A DNA stretch of 64,000 bases from Longimycelium tulufanense (GTDB lineage Bacteria; Actinomycetota; Actinomycetes; Mycobacteriales; Pseudonocardiaceae). Below the pieces are notes generated by a model, which saw nothing but the letters and a program-made list of their open reading frames with translations, searched no databases and was not told the origin of the DNA. The stretch's first letter is position 1, and each line of letters opens with the position of its first letter. A program made the position numbers and the translations under genes. Positions 43,766 to 51,919 of the stretch are shown here, piece after piece. The stretch spans positions 148,790 to 212,789 of the forward strand of contig NZ_BMMK01000007.1 of NCBI RefSeq assembly GCF_014645795.1, in the 5' to 3' direction.

Positions 43766-43948
43766 ATGTACATCGACTCGACGCCCCAGCCCTGCCACCG
43801 CTGCGTACGGCCCACGGTCCTCGCCACGTACTCGTGGGGCCGGCAGTGGGTGCACGTCGGGAGCTGGCGCAAGGAGTGCGAGGCGCCTCTGTCCGACCCG
43901 CGGGACCTGCTCCCCTCCCCCGTTCACGCCAGCAGGGACCCGCGATGA
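43766..43948 (+). CDS. Small cysteine-containing protein of unknown function
   Basis: The protein is 60 aa from ATG 43766 (a GTG nine bases upstream would give 63 aa; GGAG and AGAG lie nearby). A CHRC pair near the N-terminus and one later cysteine (KECEAPL) could form part of a metal or redox site. The stop overlaps the next gene's start (ATGA), which supports that it is translated. It follows the LAL gene by 138 bases. No family recognised. Confidence 0.6.
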   Translation: MYIDSTPQPCHRCVRPTVLATYSWGRQWVHVGSWRKECEAPLSDPRDLLPSPVHASRDPR

Positions 43949-44700
43949 CTCCCCCGCTGTCCGCCCACGGCCCCGTCGCACTGCAGGAGCGTCGCCCCAC
44001 CCCGATGGGCCGCACCTGGACGAACGAGGCCACCCCCACCCCCGACGGGGCCTCCCCCGCCATGGACGGGCCGTGGGCGGACTACCTCGCGGCCGCGAGC
44101 CGGGCCGACACCGTGCTCTCCGCCGCGGCCCGCGGGGTCGCCGACGTCCTGCCCGACTCCGAGGGGGACCGGCTGCGCGCCGTGCTGCCCCGGCTGGCCG
44201 ACGCCACCGATGACCCGGATTCCGGACCCGGGCACCGCACCGCACCGGGGTCCGCCGAGAGCGGCCGACTGCTGGCCTGGTGCCTGCGGCAGCTGCCCAC
44301 CGCCGTCACCCGGGACTGGTGGGACGCCGTGGTCGAGGCGGTGGAGACGGCACGCTCGCTGCTGACCGGCACCCCGGTGCACACCTGCCTGGTCAGCGAC
44401 GCCTACCAGTACCTGCAGGGGCTGCGGCACCAGGCCGTGGTCGGCGCGCCGGCGTGGCTGGCCACCGAGGCGGTCATCCGCGCCCTGGACGCCGGCACCT
44501 GCCCCGATGGCTGCCAGGCCCAGCCGCACGCCAACGCCTCCGCCTACCTGTGTGCCCGGGCCGTTCCGGACCCACTGGCCCTGCTGTCCGGCCTGCTCGA
44601 CTTCCACCTGCTCATCACCGGGCGCAAGCCGGAGGCGGCGCCGGGACACGCCGAGCCGCGCATCCCGGCGGCCCGCGGCACACCCGTCCCCTCCCCCTAG
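43945..44700 (+). CDS. Hypothetical helical protein, LAL operon
   Basis: The protein is 251 aa. The start overlaps the preceding stop as ATGA. The sequence is mostly alpha-helical and Ala-rich, with conserved-looking tryptophans and cysteines (GRLLAWCLRQLPTAV, DWWDAVVEAVETA, HTCLVSDAYQYLQGLRHQ, GTCPDGCQAQPH). No signal peptide, membrane segment or catalytic motif was recognised. Coding potential is supported by strong third-position G/C and by coupling to its neighbour. A hairpin follows. Confidence 0.65.
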   Translation: MTPPLSAHGPVALQERRPTPMGRTWTNEATPTPDGASPAMDGPWADYLAAASRADTVLSAAARGVADVLPDSEGDRLRAVLPRLADATDDPDSGPGHRTAPGSAESGRLLAWCLRQLPTAVTRDWWDAVVEAVETARSLLTGTPVHTCLVSDAYQYLQGLRHQAVVGAPAWLATEAVIRALDAGTCPDGCQAQPHANASAYLCARAVPDPLALLSGLLDFHLLITGRKPEAAPGHAEPRIPAARGTPVPSP

Positions 44701-44792
44701 CCAACCGCTGCCGGCCCGGCTCTCCCCTCGTTGGGAGCGCGCCCACCTCCCTCCCCCTGCGCCAAGAGGTATCGGGCCGGCGCGGTGGAAAT

Positions 44793-44837
44793 GGGCCCCG
44801 GAGCGACTGTTTTGGCCCCCCGGTCGCTCCGGGGCCC
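44793..44837. terminator. Bidirectional terminator, 15-pair stem
   Basis: GGGCCCCGGAGCGAC, a 15-base loop containing TTTT, then GTCGCTCCGGGGCCC. The arms are perfectly complementary. It lies between two genes that end facing each other (hypothetical protein and FMN oxidase), about 95 bases from each. Confidence 0.75.
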
Positions 44838-44919
44838 TGCTATGTCCCGTGTGGGGATCTTCCGGCCGGTGCCCCCGGCCTCCACGGCACGGGGCGGAAA
44901 ATCTTGCCGTCCTGCCCCA

Positions 44920-46092
44920 TCACGCTCGGGGCGCCCTAATGAGAGCGTCGGGGCCCAGTTCGGTGGGGGTGCGGTATCCGGCGAGTCCGAGGGTCTGGTC
45001 GAGGTCGGCGAGGATGGATCGCAGGACGTGTCGTACCCCGGCTTCGCCGCCGAGGGCGAGCCCGTAGACGTAGGGGCGTCCCAGCAGCACCGCGCGGGCG
45101 CCCAAGGCCAACGCCTTGATGACGTCGGCTCCGGTGCGCACGCCGGAGTCGAACAACACCTCCAGCTTGTCCCCGACCGCGTCGACGATGGAGGGCAGGG
45201 CGTCCAACGACCCGATGACCCCGTCGACTTGGCGGCCGCCGTGATTGGAGACCACGATGCCGTCCATGCCGGCCTCGACGGCGCGGCGGGCGTCGTCGAC
45301 ATGCTGGATGCCCTTGAGCACGATGGGGCCGTCCCAGTGTTGACGGAGGAAGGGAAGCTCATCCCAGCCACGGCAGGTGCGGCTGATCATGGGGATCCAG
45401 CGCAGCGACGCCCCGACAGGGTCCTCCTCCGGTGACCGGTCCAACATCGTGCGGAAGACGGGGTCGGAGAAGGCGACGGCGGTGCCGATTCCGCGGATGA
45501 ACGGCAGGTAGGCCTGGTCGAGGTCGGATGGCCGCCAAGCCAGGGTCCAGGTGTCCAGGGTGACCACCAGGGTGGTGAATCCGGCGTCCCGGGCGCGGCG
45601 CAGGATGCTGACGCAGACCGCGTCGTCGTCGGGCCAGTACAGCTGAAACCAGCGTGGTCCGTCGCCGCCGGCGGCGGCCACGTCCTCGATGGAATATGAG
45701 GACGCCGTGGACATCACCATGGTGATGCCGAGGCTCGCCGCCGCGCGGGCGGCGGCGGGTTCCCCGTGGGGGTGGGCGATGGAGTTGACCCCGATCGGTG
45801 CCAGCAGGATCGGGGCCGGCATGGTCTGGCCGAGGACGGTCGTAGTGAGGTCCCGCGTGGTGGCGCCGGTCAGCATGCGGGGCACGATCCGCCAGTGGTC
45901 GAAGGCTTCCCGGTTGGCCCGCATGGTCGCGCCGGTGGAGGCGCCACCGGCGATGTAGCCGAACGGGCCGGGCTCCAGGTGGCTGCGTGCCGCGTCTTCC
46001 AGAGCCTCGAGATTACAGGTGATCTCGGGAGTGTGCCCCTGGAGTCCCTGCGCGTAGATTTCGTGCTGGTAGGCAGCGAAGGATGCTTGCAT
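44920..46092 (-). CDS. FMN-dependent alpha-hydroxy acid oxidase (lactate 2-monooxygenase-like)
   Basis: The protein is 390 aa. Family landmarks: YIAGGASTGATMRANREAF, LLAPIGVNSIAHPHGEPAAA, RWFQLYWPDDDAV, VVTLDTWTLAWRP, IVLKGIQHVDDA with the FMN lysine, and the active-site VSNHGGRQVDGVIGSLDALP with catalytic His and Arg. The split loop with WIPMISRTCRGWDEL resembles lactate 2-monooxygenase more than L-lactate cytochrome reductase. A ribosome site AAAGGA precedes it. It is 78 bases downstream of the FAD dehydrogenase gene, with a small hairpin (GGCCGCG-6-CGCGGCC) in the gap. The substrate is not determined. Confidence 0.88.
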   Translation of the reverse strand: MQASFAAYQHEIYAQGLQGHTPEITCNLEALEDAARSHLEPGPFGYIAGGASTGATMRANREAFDHWRIVPRMLTGATTRDLTTTVLGQTMPAPILLAPIGVNSIAHPHGEPAAARAAASLGITMVMSTASSYSIEDVAAAGGDGPRWFQLYWPDDDAVCVSILRRARDAGFTTLVVTLDTWTLAWRPSDLDQAYLPFIRGIGTAVAFSDPVFRTMLDRSPEEDPVGASLRWIPMISRTCRGWDELPFLRQHWDGPIVLKGIQHVDDARRAVEAGMDGIVVSNHGGRQVDGVIGSLDALPSIVDAVGDKLEVLFDSGVRTGADVIKALALGARAVLLGRPYVYGLALGGEAGVRHVLRSILADLDQTLGLAGYRTPTELGPDALIRAPRA

Positions 46093-46170
46093 GAGATGTC
46101 CTTTTCAGTGGTACGGATGCTGGGAAGGGCTGGCCGCGCGAGGACGCGGCCGTGCGGCCACCCCGGTCCG

Positions 46171-47823
46171 TCAGGCAAGCGCACGCGCGAGCGCGCGGCC
46201 GGCGGTGCGGCCGGAGAAGATGCACCCGCCGAGGAAGGTTCCTTCCAAAGCGTTGTGGCCGTGGACGCCGCCGCCACCGAACCCGGCGACCTCGCCCGCG
46301 GCGTAGAGGCCGTCGAAGGTGCTGCCGTCGGGGCGGATGACCTGGGAGTCCAGGTTGGTCTCCAGGCCACCCAGGGTCTTGCGGGTCAGCGGCCGCAGCC
46401 GTACCGCGATCAGTGGGCCGTGTCGCGGGTCGAGCAGCCGGTGTGGCTTGACGACCCGGACCAGGCGGTCACTGTAGAAACGCCGCGCCATCTGGATGGC
46501 GGCAATCTGCAGGTCCTTGCCGTAGCTGTTGCCCAGCTCGCGGTCGTGGGCCAGCACCTCCCGCGCGACCCGCTCGTAGCTCAGCAGGGGCTCTGCGGTG
46601 ACGGCGTTCATCCCGTCCACCAACTCCCGCAGGGTGCTGCGGACCACGAAGTCCTCCCCATGGCGCAAAAACGCCGCGATCGGACCGGGAGCCCCCTTGC
46701 GGATGCGGCCGAGCGCCGCAGTACGGCTCTTGCTGGTGATATCCGGGTTCTGTTCGGAGCCGGAGAGCGCGAACTCCTTCTCGACGATCGTCTGGTCCAG
46801 CACGAACCACGTGTGGTCGTAGCCGGTGTCACGGATGTACTTGAAGGTGGCCATGTTGTCGAAACCTGGGAAGTACGGTGCGGGCAGCCGTTGTCCGGTC
46901 GCGTCCAGCCACAACGAGGAGGGGCCGGGGAGGATCCGGATGGCGTGGTTCGGCCAGATCGGGTTCCAGTTGGCAACACCTTCGGTGTAGTGCCACATCC
47001 GGTCCCGGTTGACGATGTTGGCGCCCGCGGTCTCGGCGATCTCCAGCATCCGCCCGTCGACGTGCGCGGGCACACCGGTCAGCATGTTCCGGGGTGGTGT
47101 GCCGAGCCAGCTGGGCCAGTTTTTCCTGACGAGCTCCTGGTTTCCGCCGATGCCGCCGGAGGTGACCAGAACCGCCTGCGCGTGCAACTCGAAGGTCCCC
47201 ACCGGGGTACGCGAGGACCGCACACCTCGCGGGGCCGTCGACGGCTCCAGCACGGTCCCACACACCCCGTGGACGGCTCCGTCGGTCACCAGCAACTCGT
47301 CCACCTGATGCCGGTACCGGAACGAGACCAGACCGGCCCGGGCCGCCTCCAGGACACGGTCGCGGAACACCTCCAGCACACCGGGTCCGGTTCCCCAGGC
47401 CATGTGGAAGCGCGGCACCGAGTTGCCATGCCCTGCCGCGGTGCCACTCCCGCGCTCGGCCCATCCCACCGTGGGCACGATCCGCACCCCGAGGTGGTGC
47501 AGATACGCCCACTTCTCCCCCGCGGCGAACTCGACATAGCGCTGCGCCCACTGCCGCGGCCAGTGATCCTCCCGCTCACGATCGAAGCCGGCGGAACTGA
47601 ACCAGTCCTGCAGCGCCAGCTCGTAGGAGTCCCTGATCCCCAGCCGTCGCTGCGCCGGGCTGTTCACGAAGAACAGCCCACCCAGTGACCAGAACGCCTG
47701 CCCACCCAGGTTGTTCTCGTTCTCCTGCTCCACGACGAGCACCGACCGACCGGCCCGCACCAGCTCATAGGTGGCCACCAGGCCGGCCAGGCCCGCACCC
47801 ACCACGATGACATCGGCATCCAT
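46171..47823 (-). CDS. FAD-binding dehydrogenase (ketosteroid-dehydrogenase-like)
   Basis: The protein is 550 aa. FAD Rossmann motif DVIVVGAGLAGLVATYELVR at the N-terminus, then ENNLGGQAFWSLGGLF, a strand VLVTSGGIGGNQELV, and the C-terminal cap EVAGFGGGGVHGHNALEG with TFLGGCIFSGRTAGRALA. This is the family annotated as FAD-binding dehydrogenase, related to 3-ketosteroid delta1-dehydrogenase and fumarate-reductase flavoproteins. It is the first gene of the TetR-facing operon and probably dehydrogenates an alicyclic or hydroxy-keto substrate, then handed to the FMN oxidase; this order is an inference. Confidence 0.87.
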   Translation of the reverse strand: MDADVIVVGAGLAGLVATYELVRAGRSVLVVEQENENNLGGQAFWSLGGLFFVNSPAQRRLGIRDSYELALQDWFSSAGFDREREDHWPRQWAQRYVEFAAGEKWAYLHHLGVRIVPTVGWAERGSGTAAGHGNSVPRFHMAWGTGPGVLEVFRDRVLEAARAGLVSFRYRHQVDELLVTDGAVHGVCGTVLEPSTAPRGVRSSRTPVGTFELHAQAVLVTSGGIGGNQELVRKNWPSWLGTPPRNMLTGVPAHVDGRMLEIAETAGANIVNRDRMWHYTEGVANWNPIWPNHAIRILPGPSSLWLDATGQRLPAPYFPGFDNMATFKYIRDTGYDHTWFVLDQTIVEKEFALSGSEQNPDITSKSRTAALGRIRKGAPGPIAAFLRHGEDFVVRSTLRELVDGMNAVTAEPLLSYERVAREVLAHDRELGNSYGKDLQIAAIQMARRFYSDRLVRVVKPHRLLDPRHGPLIAVRLRPLTRKTLGGLETNLDSQVIRPDGSTFDGLYAAGEVAGFGGGGVHGHNALEGTFLGGCIFSGRTAGRALARALA

Positions 47824-47941
47824 AGCCTTGGTCCACTCCCTCCCAGGCTGACCTACAACCCGTATTCAGAGCCCGTAGCGGCGGGCGGTCAACCGCTCCA
47901 CGACGCCTCGGGACAGCAGGGACTCCAACGAATACGTCTCC

Positions 47942-47952
47942 GTATCGGATAC
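47942..47952. promoter_or_regulatory. TetR operator candidate, copy 1 (GTATCGGATAC)
   Basis: GTATC-G-GATAC, a perfect dyad around one central base, 119 bases upstream of the FAD dehydrogenase start. It is followed by GTGAGTGTAT, and this flank reappears in inverted orientation beside copy 2 (ATACACTCAC), so the full site is longer than the core. Confidence 0.6.
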
Positions 47953-48065
47953 GTGAGTGTATGCCCTCTCTTCGGGCGGAGGCCAATGGCCCATGTCACA
48001 CCGAGAACGGTCAAGCCGCACCTTAGCGATCGCGAACCGCCTTCCACCTGCATCGATACGACTGG

Positions 48066-48076
48066 GTATCGGATAC
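48066..48076. promoter_or_regulatory. TetR operator candidate, copy 2 (GTATCGGATAC)
   Basis: An identical 11-base core, 52 bases upstream of the tetR start and 124 bases from copy 1. One copy near each divergent promoter fits a TetR protein that represses its own gene and the FAD/FMN operon. Confidence 0.6.
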
Positions 48077-48128
48077 ACTCACGTGGAATCCATGCTCCAG
48101 AACAGCGTGCTCAACCGGGGAGACGACG

Positions 48129-48740
48129 ATGCCGAAGGGTCCGACGAAGCGGCGTCCAGAGACGCTGGCCAGGCTGCTCGACGCGGCCCTGGACGTGTTC
48201 GCCGAACGCAGCTTCTACGGCGCGTCCATCGAGGAGATCTGCGACCGCGCCGGCTACACACGGGGCGCGTTCTACTCGAACTTCACGAGCAAGGAAGAAC
48301 TGTTCCTGGCCCTGTTCGACCGGCACAGCAAGCAAACCCTGGACGATCTGACCGAGGCACTGGTCCGTGCCACGAACGCCACGGATCCGGGCAAGGCACT
48401 GACGGAGTGGGCCAGCGTGCGCGACCCCGACGAACGCCGGTGGTACCTGGTGTCCACCGAGTTCTCCCTGTACGCCGCACGCAACCCGGAGACGGCAGCC
48501 CGACTCGCCGAGCACGAGGCACAGGTGCGCGACAGGATCGTGCGGATACTCGAGCTGCTGTTCGAACACATCGGCGCGAAACCACCGGTGGACCTGGTCA
48601 TGGTGGCACGGCTGGCCACGGCGATCCGCGAGGGCGGGATCCTGCAGTCCCTCGTGGAACCGGACGAGCTGCCCGTCGGCGAGCTGGAGCGGCAGTTCCT
48701 GCCGCTGTTCGTGCGAGCCGTCACTGCCGGGATCCGGTGA
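48129..48740 (+). CDS. TetR-family regulator
   Basis: The protein is 203 aa. The N-terminal helix-turn-helix is typical (RRPETLARLLDAALDVFAER, then ASIEEICDRAGYTRGAFYSN and FTSKEELFLALFD). The C-terminal ligand domain (about 70-200) is diverse. Divergent from the FAD dehydrogenase/FMN oxidase operon with matching dyads at both promoters, so local repression is likely. The effector is probably the pathway substrate. Confidence 0.92.
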   Translation: MPKGPTKRRPETLARLLDAALDVFAERSFYGASIEEICDRAGYTRGAFYSNFTSKEELFLALFDRHSKQTLDDLTEALVRATNATDPGKALTEWASVRDPDERRWYLVSTEFSLYAARNPETAARLAEHEAQVRDRIVRILELLFEHIGAKPPVDLVMVARLATAIREGGILQSLVEPDELPVGELERQFLPLFVRAVTAGIR

Positions 48741-48845
48741 ACCGGACGTCTGCGTGCTGCCCGGCCTGGCCGGGCACGCTTTGCACCCGGCCGGCCGCGG
48801 GTAGTCCCACAGGGGGCAGCGGACAGTCGAGCCGGGGGTCACATC

Positions 48846-50183
48846 ATGGGCACCACGATCAACCGGGTACCGCAACGTCGTCGTCCGCGGGTTCTCGTCC
48901 TCGGCGTGGGCTTCGCCGGCTACCACTGCCTGCGGGAGCTCGAGCGCCGGCTGCCGGCTGACGCCGCCGAGCTGGTGGCGGTGAACCCGGCGGACTACAT
49001 GCTGTACGTCCCGCTCCTACCCGAGGTGTCGGCCGGGGTGCTGGACCCACGCCGGGTGGCGGTCCCGTTGCGTAACACCCTCCAGCGAACCCGCCTGCTG
49101 CTCGGGGAGGCCCGCGACATCGACACCCGGGACCGCACCTGCACGATGGTCGACGCCGACGGCCAGCCGCATCAGCTCGGTTGGGACCGCCTCGTCGTGA
49201 CCTGCGGCGCCGTGACACGCCTGCTGTCCGTACCCGGGGTGGCCGAGCACGCCAAGGGCTTCAAGTCGATCGCGGAGAGCATCTACCTGCGTGACCACGT
49301 GCTGCGCCAGCTCGAGCTCGCGGCGATGACCGACGACCCCGCCGAGCGTGCCGCCCGCATGACCTTCGTCGCGGTGGGCGCCGGGTACACCGGCACCGAG
49401 GTGGTGGCGCAGGGTGAGCTGCTCACCCGCGAGGCGCTACAGCACCACCCGGAACTGCGTCATGACGAGGTGCGGTGGGTGCTGGTCGACGTGGCGCCCC
49501 GGGTGCTGCCCAACCTGGACGAGCGGTTGTCGGGCCCGGCGTTGAAGGTGCTGCGCGAGCGTGGCGTGGACGTCCGGCTGGAGACCACCGTGACCGAGGT
49601 GACGGCGACCCACGTCCGGCTCAGCGACGGCAGCGACATCCCGGCCAGGACCACGGTGTGGTGCGTCGGCGTGCGCCCGGACCCGCTGGTCGACGCGCTC
49701 GGGCTGCCCACCCGCAAGGGGCGGGTGGAAGTCGATCGCAGGCTCGCGGTGCCGGGGCGGGCGGACATCTTCGCGGCCGGTGACGCGGCGGCGGTGCCCG
49801 ATCCCGCCAAGCCGGACGAGCCCACCCCGATGACGGCGCAGCACGCGCAGCGTCAGGGGCGACTGGCCGGCCGGAACGTGGCCGCCTCGCTCGGGCACGG
49901 TGTGTCGGGCCGGTACCGGTACCGCGAGCGCGGGTTCGTCGTCGACCTCGGGGGTGGCCAAGCCGTCGCCAATCCGTTTCACGTGCCGATCTCGGGCAGG
50001 TTGGCGTGGGTGGTGGCACGCGGGTATCACCTGCTCGCGCTGCCGTCCGGGCGGGCCCGGGTGGCCGCCGACTGGCTGCTCGGAGGCGTGGGCCGGCGGC
50101 CCCTGGTGCAGTTCGGCCTGGTGCCCGAGCGCGGCGTGACGCTGAGCGAGACGGACAGGTTGCCCCAGGTCGAGGCACGCTGA
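48846..50183 (+). CDS. ndh: Type II NADH dehydrogenase
   Basis: The protein is 445 aa. NDH-2 passes electrons from NADH to menaquinone without pumping protons. Two Rossmann motifs are present: RVLVLGVGFAGYHCLRELE (FAD) and MTFVAVGAGYTGTEVVAQ (NADH). Also seen: ADYMLYVPLLPEVSAGVLDP (quinone-site region), DRLVVTCGAVTRLLSVPGV, and DIFAAGDAAAVPDP with the quinone-facing TPMTAQHAQRQG. A C-terminal amphipathic stretch (SGRLAWVVARGYHLLALP) would hold it to the membrane. Single gene, ending six bases before a convergent stop. Confidence 0.92.
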   Translation: MGTTINRVPQRRRPRVLVLGVGFAGYHCLRELERRLPADAAELVAVNPADYMLYVPLLPEVSAGVLDPRRVAVPLRNTLQRTRLLLGEARDIDTRDRTCTMVDADGQPHQLGWDRLVVTCGAVTRLLSVPGVAEHAKGFKSIAESIYLRDHVLRQLELAAMTDDPAERAARMTFVAVGAGYTGTEVVAQGELLTREALQHHPELRHDEVRWVLVDVAPRVLPNLDERLSGPALKVLRERGVDVRLETTVTEVTATHVRLSDGSDIPARTTVWCVGVRPDPLVDALGLPTRKGRVEVDRRLAVPGRADIFAAGDAAAVPDPAKPDEPTPMTAQHAQRQGRLAGRNVAASLGHGVSGRYRYRERGFVVDLGGGQAVANPFHVPISGRLAWVVARGYHLLALPSGRARVAADWLLGGVGRRPLVQFGLVPERGVTLSETDRLPQVEAR

Positions 50184-50189
50184 ACGGGA

Positions 50190-50600
50190 TCAGAGATCGA
50201 GCCGGCCGGCCTTCACGCTCCGGATGAGGGAGGTGAAGGCGGAGGGGTTGATCAGGAGGACTGGGCCTCCCGGGTTCTTGCTGTCGCGGAGGGCAGTGAA
50301 GCACTCGACGGCACCGACCTCGACGCACTCGCCGTTCTGGCCACTGGACTGACTCGACTTCCGCCAGCCATGATCAGGCGAGTACCCGACCTCGACACAT
50401 GCGGCATTGCCAGCACTGCGGCTCGACTTCCGCCAGCCGACCCCGGCCAAGTGGGCCACCTCGACGCACTGACCGTTCTGGCCGCTGGACCGGCTCGACT
50501 TCCGCCAACCAGGCCGACGTAAGTACCCCACCTCGACGCACTCACCCTGGGACCCGCTGCGGGTGGACTTCCGCCACTTTGCCCGACCTGAAGCCCTCAT
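50190..50600 (-). CDS. DUF397 protein with four tandem repeats
   Basis: The protein is 136 aa. The DUF397 N-terminal motif, WRKSxRSxxxxxCVEVG, occurs four times in a row (starting near residues 9, 32, 56 and 79), but only the last copy continues into the complete domain with ALRDSKNPGGPVLLINPSAF and FTSLIRSVKAGRLDL. DUF397 proteins are small partners of DUF5753 helix-turn-helix regulators (the WhiJ/AbaA-like systems of Streptomyces). Its start overlaps the regulator's stop (ATGA). One or two motif copies are usual, so this expansion is notable. Confidence 0.9.
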   Translation of the reverse strand: MRASGRAKWRKSTRSGSQGECVEVGYLRRPGWRKSSRSSGQNGQCVEVAHLAGVGWRKSSRSAGNAACVEVGYSPDHGWRKSSQSSGQNGECVEVGAVECFTALRDSKNPGGPVLLINPSAFTSLIRSVKAGRLDL

Positions 50601-51436
50601 CCGTCCTCCATCTCGTCAGCGCACGCAGCTACCAGCCCCACCGACTCGGCAGGGCTCAACGCGGTACGGCGGAGGCTATCCGTGGCCTCAACGAACGGCG
50701 CAACATCGTCGGGATCATCCAGGAACAACCCACAACTCCGATGTTCGAGGTACACGATCGGTCGTGCCTTCGGAAACTCCAGCAAGACATGGCCGCCATC
50801 GAGACCCGTGTGCGCCCCGCACCCGAAGGGAACCACCTGAATCGTGACGTTCGGTAGCCGCGAGACGGTGATGATGTGACGTAACTGCGCAACCATGACC
50901 TTGCGACCGCCTACAGGTCGACGCAGCACCGCTTCATCGATGATCACCCGGAACTCCGGAGGCTCCTCCTGAGCGAGGACGGTCTGCCGGCCTCGCCGGA
51001 TGGTCACCAGTGGCTCGACTTCGTTGGCCGGCACCCCTGCAGCGCTCAAGATCGCACGACTGTAGTCCGGGGTCTGAAGCAATCCCGAGATCCGCAGAAC
51101 GGCGAGGTGCTCGATGCGCACGGCATCCCGTTCAAACTCGATCAACGCAGTGAGCTGTGTAGGGAGCCCGGGATGGCCGACCTCCCACCAACGCGGTTCG
51201 TCGGCCTTCTGAGCGAGCACCAGCAATCGGTCACGTGTGTCGCCATCGACGCGAAGGGCTTCCAGGATGGCGGCGATCTCGGCCTCGGTGATCTCGCGAA
51301 GGCCGGTCTCGATACGGCTGATCGTCGCCTCTGACAGTCCGACCCGAACCCCGACTTCCTTCATGCTCAGCCCAGTCGCCCGCCGGAGCTCCCGAAGCTC
51401 CGCTCCCAGCCCGCGTGCACGTGCGCTGCCTGTCAT
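50597..51436 (-). CDS. XRE-type regulator with DUF5753 domain
   Basis: The protein is 279 aa. I chose ATG at 51436 with AGGGTGA upstream; the frame is open 108 bases further left. The N-terminal XRE helix-turn-helix is LGAELRELRRATGLSMKEVG and LSEATISRIETGLREI. The remainder is DUF5753: ALIEFERDAVRIEHLAVLRI, VVTIRRGRQ-type core (PLVTIRRGRQTVL), and VPFGCGAHTGLDGGHVLLEF. These regulators act with a DUF397 partner in development or antibiotic control in actinomycetes. Three palindromic sites lie directly upstream. Confidence 0.9.
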   Translation of the reverse strand: MTGSARARGLGAELRELRRATGLSMKEVGVRVGLSEATISRIETGLREITEAEIAAILEALRVDGDTRDRLLVLAQKADEPRWWEVGHPGLPTQLTALIEFERDAVRIEHLAVLRISGLLQTPDYSRAILSAAGVPANEVEPLVTIRRGRQTVLAQEEPPEFRVIIDEAVLRRPVGGRKVMVAQLRHIITVSRLPNVTIQVVPFGCGAHTGLDGGHVLLEFPKARPIVYLEHRSCGLFLDDPDDVAPFVEATDSLRRTALSPAESVGLVAACADEMEDG

Positions 51437-51497
51437 AGCGATCACCCTAGGCCGCCCGTAAGAGCGGCACTCGTTCCCCAAAAGTGGCATTGCCGAT

Positions 51498-51545
51498 CTT
51501 GCTGCAAGGTAGCAGCCTTGCAGCAAGTTCAGGGCTTGCTGCAAG
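51498..51545. promoter_or_regulatory. Triple palindrome CTTGCWGCAAG, likely DUF5753 regulator operator
   Basis: Three copies of the 11-base dyad: CTTGCTGCAAG (51498-51508), CTTGCAGCAAG (51517-51527) and CTTGCTGCAAG (51535-51545), centred 19 and 18 bases apart. The first two also make one long 12+12 inverted repeat with a six-base loop. The block sits midway in the divergent gap between the DUF5753 gene and the 51602 gene, 62-109 bases and 57-104 bases from their starts. Confidence 0.7.
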
Positions 51546-51601
51546 TCCTCCGAAGACCTCGGAAATCGGTCTCAGATCCTTCAGCTCCGTGAAAGGCAGC
51601 C

Positions 51602-51919
51602 ATGTACCGCCATGACTGGCATCGTCTGGAGTTCTTCCGGGTGGTGCGGGGACGTCGTCAGCTCGTCACTCACCAAGACGTCAACGACCACGGCTTCTAC
51701 CTGTGGCGCAAGCGCGGCCAACCGCTCGCCGACGTGGCCGGGCCCTACGCCCGCGAGGTGGCCACCGAGTTCCTCGTCCTCCGCCCGCATCTGCACGACT
51801 CCGGCAACCCGCGCTGGCGCATCGTCCTGTGGCGGCTCGACGATGATCGCAACGCCGTCATCCGCGTCTGCGAGGTCGAGCTCACCCTCCGACCAACGCC
51901 CGCCGAGGCGCCCGTATGA
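51602..51919 (+). CDS. Small hypothetical protein divergent from the DUF5753 regulator
   Basis: The protein is 105 aa with GAAAGGC upstream of its ATG. It is a compact alpha/beta-looking sequence, strongly basic and aromatic (YRHDWHRLEFFRVVRGRRQL, GFYLWRKRGQPLADVAG, HLHDSGNPRWRIVLWRLDDD). Neither a signal peptide nor a known motif is present. Its promoter shares the CTTGCWGCAAG array with the regulator, so it may belong to the same control unit. Its stop abuts the stop of the convergent VWA gene. Confidence 0.65.
   Translation: MYRHDWHRLEFFRVVRGRRQLVTHQDVNDHGFYLWRKRGQPLADVAGPYAREVATEFLVLRPHLHDSGNPRWRIVLWRLDDDRNAVIRVCEVELTLRPTPAEAPV

Noticed and set aside
44920..46092. Second 4-hydroxymandelate oxidase
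   Set aside because: The Hmo-specific blocks (AYQRLLHPEGEL and MGRRFRDLRNGFALP) are absent; the insertion and WFQLYWPDDDAV resemble lactate 2-monooxygenase-type enzymes.
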